This document shows positions 8,151 to 12,712 of a stretch of 12,712 nucleotides of DNA, one piece after another (positions within the stretch are counted from its first letter, which is position 1; every line of letters begins with the position of its first letter). The translations under genes and the position numbers were made by a program. The notes under the pieces were generated by a model that worked only from the letters and a program-made list of their open reading frames with translations, was not told where the DNA came from and searched no databases. The DNA is from Cyclostephanos tholiformis. Its lineage: Eukaryota; Bacillariophyta; Thalassiosirophyceae; Thalassiosirales; Thalassiosiraceae. The stretch spans positions 1-12,712 of the forward strand of contig JALLPB010000820.1 of NCBI GenBank assembly GCA_036939975.1, in the 5' to 3' direction.

Positions 8151-8528
8151 TTGTGTGTTTTGTTTTTGCACATGGGCATGGGTGAGATCAATTAGAGTGA
8201 GGAGGAAGGTCTATTCTGATAATTTTTTTCTATCATATGATAGATTTTTCTCAAATCCTAGAGTATTGTAGCTTTTCTAAGTACTTTTCTATTGTGGTAT
8301 TTTCCTGGGTGTGGGATTGTGTGTGGTACTTTATGTCAACAGCACAAGTGGTATGTTTAAAGGGTTCAAAATGATGTGTAAAATTTTAATTGAAGCCTTT
8401 CTTTATTGCTTTTAAAAATTGAATATCAAGAACTTAATTTTCTCAAATAAATAAGACTGAAGATTATTGGCAATGAGAAATATCGATTATCTCAAAAATC
8501 AGAACAACGGACAGAAATCCCTTGACAA
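8151..8528. other. AT-rich non-coding stretch
   Basis: I see no coding or structured RNA signal. The word AAATAAGACTGA occurs at 8449-8460 and again at the start of the inverted-repeat element near 8528, so the left flank carries a partial direct repeat of that end. Confidence 0.4.
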
Positions 8529-8836
8529 ATAAGACTGATAAAGTTAAATGGGTACATTTGTCTTTTGGCAGTAATGTTTTGACAGATGAAATAAGTTGGT
8601 GAGGGGTGAATATTCCCCTACCAATTCGACACTCATAATTGGATCGACATGTTAAGTGTCAAGTATCATTCTGACACTGAAGAAGTCAGGCAATTTAACA
8701 GAATTGTCTATTTTTGCATAAACTCATTTGATGCAAAGTTTTTAATGAATTGCTGATCCTCAATTGTGGTCTATCCAGTTGGATTTTTGCTCCCATCAAA
8801 ATAGTCGATGTGCCATTTTATCTTTATCAGTCTTAT
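8529..8836. mobile_element. about 308-bp element with 29-bp terminal inverted repeats
   Basis: ATAAGACTGATAAAG at 8529-8543 is the exact reverse complement of 8822-8836. The similarity continues inward to about 29 bp (8529-8557 against 8808-8836) with 25 matching positions. TA dinucleotides lie symmetrically inside the arms (TA-AGACTGAT...ATCAGTCT-TA), compatible with a Tc1/mariner-like TA target duplication around a slightly shorter element. The interior has no coding sequence. It includes a run of CGACACT, AGTGTC and GACACTGA words that can pair with each other. A MITE remnant is the likely reading, although no second full copy is present in the window. Confidence 0.5.
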
Positions 8837-9437
8837 GAGTGGGCTTAAACTCAGTCCTCCAGGGGCATTCTAGTACAATCTTAGCATATGACATTTGCCA
8901 TGATAGGGAGGGTGATTTGCCCCAAGGCTGCTGGGGCATTTTGGGGGGATTCTTAGCACATTTTACTGGGGCAAAAATCCATTTTTGCCCCAGAAATGCC
9001 ACTGTAGCCTTCTTCAAAGGGACTGGTACCATAATCCCCCAGCCCTCTCCATGATTGTGGAAGGGTGTTGTGGCGTGTTGCTCACCTGACAGAAGTAGAA
9101 ATTCATACCATTCCTCTGTTATTTTATTAGCTCATTTAAACTACTAAATCTACAATATGTAGCTTTACACATGTAAAGAGAGGGGGTGGCGGGAAAAATT
9201 TAAGACTAAAAAACCAAAAGTTGTTGGTGCCTGAGCTTTGTCACACTGATCTGGGGCGTTCTGGGGGGAAAGGTTTCAGCACTTGCCCTCTAAGGCTGAG
9301 CCTTACAGCATTTCTGGATTTTTTTTGGTTTTTCACATATGTAGGCTTATACCGGCCAAAAATTAGCTGAAATTTTTTGAGAGAGTTGCATGTTCTGCAA
9401 TAACATATTCAACTTGGATTCAATGGATTCAGTTTCC
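8837..9437. other. non-coding stretch with CTGGGGC hairpins and a diverged direct repeat
   Basis: No coding frame is convincing. The short open frames on both strands near 8796-9054 are mirror images over the G/C-rich hairpins. CTGGGGCATTTTGGGGGG...TTAGCAC at 8931-8959 recurs in diverged form as CTGGGGCGTTCTGGGGGG...TTCAGCAC at 9251-9282. GCATTTCTGG at 9308-9317 is the complement of CCAGAAATGC near 8990-8999. These could be eroded ends of one element. Confidence 0.45.
8966..8993. repeat. perfect 13-bp-stem hairpin with CTGGGGCAAAAAT arms
   Basis: CTGGGGCAAAAAT (8966-8978) pairs perfectly with ATTTTTGCCCCAG (8981-8993) across a two-base loop. A related weaker hairpin TGCCCCA...TGGGGCA lies just upstream at 8918-8938. 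No T-run or coding gene beside it supports a terminator role. Confidence 0.8.
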
Positions 9438-9879
9438 CAAGTAATTGTCCACACAATTTACACAGGTGTTTACATCATTTGCGACAATGGGTACCTGGAT
9501 TGGTCTTGCACAGTGCTGCCGTTCATGATGACAAGAGAGCAGGACAAGATAAGATGGTCTAAATGGTTGGAGTCTATGCGTAGGGACATCGAGTGATCAT
9601 TTGATATTCTTAAAAGGGGGATTGAGGATTTTAAAGGCTGGTGTTCATGTTTGGGGTGTGTTGAAGGCAGACAATGTTTGGCTGCCTTGCTGTGCCTTGC
9701 ACTGGCTGCTCAAGATTGATGGTTATGGTGGCGTTTGGAATGGTGGAGTTTCCATCAGTGATTGGACTGGTCAATTGGGGGACGATATGGACTTTGACAG
9801 TGTTAATAAGGAAATACCTAATTTGATTGCTTGGCTATGTCAAAATCTTGATCACATAACTAAAATTCATCTGGTATGA
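9438..9879 (+). pseudogene. PIF/Harbinger transposase, C-terminal half
   Basis: The frame reads GVYIICDNGYLDWSCTVLPF, then DKIRWSKWLESMRRDIE, a TGA at 9594-9596 and SFDILKRG. A frame change in the AAAAGGGGG run (9612-9620) leads to GLRILKAGVHVWGV, KADNVWLPCCALHWLLKIDG and a tail ending NLIAWLCQNLDHITKIHLV, with TGA at 9877-9879. CDNGY holds the second catalytic aspartate, and the E of SMRRDIE is the third acidic residue of the DDE triad. The ILK..RILK and CCALH blocks are typical of the DDE_Tnp_4 family, which cuts and pastes DNA at short TWA-like sites. The first aspartate and the N-terminal half are absent, and no partner Myb-like ORF or terminal repeats are seen. Confidence 0.85.
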
Positions 9880-9942
9880 ACCATGATAGGGATGTATTAT
9901 GTGACAAAATGCTTCACAATGAAAGATTATAAGGACTGTTGT

Positions 9943-10600
9943 CTAGCAGTGTGTCATTACTGACTCTAACACAATTCCGCCAAAAATTGATCCAACACAG
10001 TGCCATTCAATCCCATAACAATACATGGATTTCCAGATGATGCACCCAGCAGAACTATTGTCATTATTGAATGCAATATCTCCAGTAGCCTGCATATTCA
10101 ATGATCCAACATTGTCTTCTGGCTCCAATTCAAGCACACCATCTTCTCAGATAGCTACATTGCATACATACCATTAGAGATAGCCTCATAGAGGCTCTTC
10201 TCCATCTTTCCACTTGCAAAACTAGAGACCATCCCAGTTTTGTCGACTGTAACAATATGTGCCAGTCATGGCATCAATGATAACGCCTTCATCAATGACT
10301 TATGCACCTCCAACCCCATGTCCCATATTGATTTTCTAGCGTACAACTTACCCTTGTTGTAGTAGGCAATGGTCTCCACTGTGAAGTCAATGCCTGCAAT
10401 ATACAATATCAAATGTCCACCAGAACAGATTGCCCCCAATCTATGCTTGCCACCATCCTCTCCATCAACGTGCCTATAGAGCGACTTGAATGCCTGATCA
10501 CTGTCTACAAACTACTCACAACTCCCTTAATATTCTTTACACAATTGCCATAAAATTACTCGTGAACACGATTATCCCTGTCCTCCTTACTAATTTTTGC
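9943..10600 (-). pseudogene. unrecognised protein, broken by stops and frameshifts
   Basis: The minus strand has clear coding character but no family I recognise. One frame (about 10512 down to a TGA at 10266-10268) reads VDSDQAFKSLYRHVDGEDGG, HRLGAICSGGHLILYIAGID and FTVETIAYYNKGKLYARKSI. Another frame overlaps with EGVIIDAMTGTYCYS. Next comes VTVDKTGMVSSFASGKMEKS with LYEAISNGMYA. Finally EDGVLELEPEDNVGSLNMQA runs through IIWKSMYCYGIEWHCVGSIF to the TAG at 9943-9945. Upstream of 10512 the reading is uncertain (KEDRDNRVHE in another frame). The content is beta-strand-like and rich in glycine, with no zinc cluster or catalytic motif that I can name. It converges on the Harbinger fragment (+), but no link between them is shown. 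Confidence 0.45.
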
Positions 10601-10839
10601 ACTGCATGGAAATAAATATCTGGTGTTAGACCTACCAAAATGGCAATGCAGTTATGGCAGGGATAGCATACCACAAAAACAACAAGACCCCTTAAAGTCA
10701 CTTAGTAGACACAGGAAATACTAATAGCAAATAGTTTTCAAGAAGGGGAAACAAGAAGCCTAACTACAGACGTCAGTTCCCCTAATACCCCACCACATTT
10801 GCAACACAATCGCCCACAATGCATGATGGGAAAACACAA

Positions 10840-11450
10840 ACTACTATCCCTATGAACATGTGTCACCCAGACAAAGGCAATGAGGATCAGCGACATTCAA
10901 ACATTGGTACATCACCAACCCAACAATCTCACCTAAATCCCACGTGGTTGCAGCAGCCCAACAACTGGCAACGGCCCTCAAGGGAAACATACTGGCAGGC
11001 AACAAGATTGCAGAGGCACTGACTAAGGTGAACAACTTATTCACAAAAATTTCTGCAGCAAAACAGCCACAGCAGTGGCAAAAGAACAGTGGAACAGACT
11101 TAGGGCAAATCCAACAACCTGGATCACTACTCCACTTCCAAGAGTGACCATCCCAATTCTAAGGGTGACGAAATCCCCCCAGGCTGATTGTTGTGTAGTG
11201 CAGATTGTTGCGTACCCAACCACGCCACAGCCAGTTGAGCAGGCCCCCGCAACATGTTCCCAATCACGACCACTGCAGATTCTGCAGATTGATGCAAAGT
11301 CTTCTGCAGCCCAGCCGAACTACATCTTGCAGGACAGTACAATGACAATCCCCCCCAGCAATGGACAACATGCTCAGCTACCCAAAGCATCATGCAAGAA
11401 GCAATGTTTGCATGCATTGACATTTACAAACCAAACTTCACAGTGACGCT
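10840..11450 (+). pseudogene. Copia post-integrase linker region
   Basis: Reading frames change several times. The order is VTQTKAMRISDI, KHWYITNPTISPKS, VVAAAQQLATALKGN, AEALTKVNNLFTKISAAK, then a frame from about 11075 with EQWNRLRANPTTW, PLPRVTIPILRVTKSPQADC, VVQIVAYPTTPQPVEQAPA and DAKSSAAQPNYI. Proline-rich, low-complexity sequence of this type separates integrase from polymerase in Copia polyproteins. It then continues in a third frame with CSATQSIMQEAMFACIDIYK. No enzymatic domain is in this part. Confidence 0.7.
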
Positions 11451-12470
11451 GCAACAAATGTCAAGCCGTCTCCCAATTATGTGGTTCTGTGAAATAGCCA
11501 ACTCGGTTATTGGGTAAGGAGGCAAGCTCCTCAAATACAAGCAACTCATAGCCAATCCTATAACTGAAGCAACTTTTTCCCATTCGTATGGAAAAAAGAT
11601 CAGCTGACTTCAAGGCATGCCCGGATGCAACACCAGCACCAACACAATCATATTCATCCAGAAGGTCCAGGTCCCCATCGACCGAATCAAGGACATGACC
11701 TATGGCCTCATCACATGCCTCATTTAACCTGAAAAATTGATGAACCAAATCAAACACAATTGGTCACGAGAAGTAACAGGGTACATTATCCCGGTGATGC
11801 TGGCACAAGTCGGCAAACCCACTGATGACCTACTCACTGTCAAACTTCTAATCAACAGCATAATCTCTACTGATGGCACAAAATTAATGATGATGGACAT
11901 CATGGATTTTTATCTCAACACCCCAAGACCAGATACGAATACATGTGCCTTCACATTGCCAACATGCCAGATGATGTTGTCAAGCACTACAACCTTTGCA
12001 GCAAAGGCACCCCCAATGGCTACATCTACTGCAAAATCCAGAAGGGGATGTACGGCCTTCTACAGGCAGGTATCATTGCTCAGCAACTGCTCAAAGATAG
12101 CCAAACAACCCCGGTCTGTGGAAACATGACACACATCCCATCAGCTTCTCCCTCGTTGTCGACAACTTTGGGGTAAATTATGTTGGCAAGGAGAACATGC
12201 AACACCTGTTAGACACAATCTGACAATATTAAAAATATTCTTGTGATTGGTAAGGAGAATGCCATTGCGGACTCACCATTAAATGGGACTAACAGGGATG
12301 GAAAGTTCATCTCTCAATGCCTGGATATCTCTGCAAGGCACTGACCCATTTTCACCACCCTGTCCAAACCACACCACAGGACCCACCATAGCCCCATGCC
12401 AAACCCAATTATGGGGCCAAGATGCAACACATGGCAGCAGTGGACACTGTGTTACCTTGGGTAGGTGAGA
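11395..12470 (+). pseudogene. Copia reverse transcriptase (RVT_2), inactivated
   Basis: The N-terminal part reads FCEIANSVIG, stop, KLLKYKQLIANPITEA, NTSTNTIIFIQKV and DMTYGLITCLI, stop. From 11737 one frame gives LAQVGKPTDDLLTVKLLINS and motif A, MMMDIMDFYLNTP (about 11887-11925). A frame change leads to YIYCKIQKGMYGLLQAGIIA (about 12023-12082). The catalytic YVDD-equivalent appears as SLVVDNFGVNYVG, in which the second aspartate codon has become AAC (12164-12166), so the metal-binding pair is lost. Later blocks are CGLTIKWD, WKVHLSMPGYLCKAL and PHAKPNYGAKMQH. RNase H is absent. Confidence 0.9.
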
Positions 12471-12712
12471 GTAAAGCAACAATAAACTAGTGAAGAGTGA
12501 TAATAGTGAGCTTAGAGTAATGGTAAAGATTATCTACTTATAATCTTGAGAGAGATACCTGGGCGAATGGATGGTTGGCCTCTGGCCTTGCCACTTACTA
12601 CATCTCTTCATAGATGGATAGATAGGAGCTCCATACACAACCCGGCCAAGGTATGTGGGGAGAGTACTTAACAGTACTTTAAAATAGCCAGATAAGTCTA
12701 ATATACTAGCAC
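12471..12712. other. non-coding flank after the Copia fragment
   Basis: No coding frame continues. A 7-bp hairpin AAGATTA/TAATCTT spans 12527-12548, and a short ATAGATGGATAGATAGG run lies near 12611-12627. It could be part of an LTR, but there is no upstream copy to compare. Confidence 0.4.

Larger units (their letters stand above)
10819..12470 (+). mobile_element. truncated Ty1/Copia retrotransposon polyprotein (3' half)
   Basis: Copia-type coding sequence is recognisable across shifting frames, from a region after the integrase (KHWYITNPTISPKS, VVAAAQQLATALKGN) through a proline-rich linker to most of the reverse transcriptase. It breaks off after YGAKMQHMAAVDTV at about 12460. Gag, protease and the integrase core are missing upstream, and RNase H is missing downstream. 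No long terminal repeats are visible at either edge. Copia elements move through an RNA copy. This fragment cannot do so unaided. Order and strand of all pieces agree with one insertion later broken by indels and stops. Confidence 0.9.

Noticed and set aside
11127..11757. Minus-strand open frames of 98 codons at 11127-11423 and 11461-11757
   Set aside because: They lie opposite clearly recognisable Copia coding sequence and have no motif of their own.
1..12712. CRISPR array, rRNA or tRNA genes, bacterial operons
   Set aside because: There are no regularly spaced repeats, no tRNA-like T-loop and acceptor arrangement seen by eye, and no ribosome-binding-site-spaced long ORFs. The content is eukaryotic transposon remnants.
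12471..12712. LTR of the Copia element
   Set aside because: No matching direct repeat exists elsewhere in the window, and the coding part is truncated before RNase H, so an LTR at this place cannot be supported.

Overview
The window looks like a transposon-rich stretch of a eukaryotic nuclear genome, and I found no intact gene in it. The longest open frames are about 60-130 codons. Every recognisable coding stretch is a transposable-element protein, or a probable one, broken by stop codons and frameshifts. There are no ribosome-binding-site or operon patterns, and no rRNA, tRNA or CRISPR array was recognised. The mix of families suggests a microalga, perhaps a diatom or other stramenopile: a LINE with C-terminal zinc fingers, a Copia element whose polymerase reads YLNTP and GMYGL, a PIF/Harbinger transposase, and a dispersed CxxC zinc-motif family. 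That assignment rests on my recollection of such families and is only moderately sure.

Layout. 1-373: nothing supportable. 374-3480 (+): a LINE ORF from the end of the endonuclease through reverse transcriptase, zinc fingers and C-terminal domain. It is split at 963-1345 by a 383-bp TTAA-flanked element with inverted repeats. 3481-4438: non-coding with small hairpins. 4439-5818 (-): a decayed protein with a zinc-binding motif, probably the C-terminal part of another retroelement ORF. 6011-6250: a fold-back element with 28-bp arms and a six-times repeated motif. 6444-6822 (+): an integrase-like zinc-binding fragment. 7597-8150 (+): a decayed DNA-binding protein resembling the GCR1_C domain, possibly Crypton-related. 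8529-8836: a short element with roughly 29-bp inverted repeats. 8918-9282: G/C-rich hairpins and a diverged direct repeat. 9438-9879 (+): the C-terminal half of a PIF/Harbinger transposase. 9943-10600 (-): a broken protein I do not recognise. 10819-12470 (+): the 3' half of a Copia polyprotein, ending before RNase H.

Decay pattern. In the LINE, 12 of the 14 in-frame stops I traced are TGA. CpG is about three-fold depleted in the first 1.8 kb by hand count. Together these suggest cytosine-methylation-driven (or RIP-like) CpG-to-TpG decay. Most frameshifts in the LINE lie at homopolymer runs. No cooperating gene set or new functional system is evident. The points of most interest are the clean TTAA insertion, the fold-back element, the two poorly known minus-strand protein families and the decay signature.
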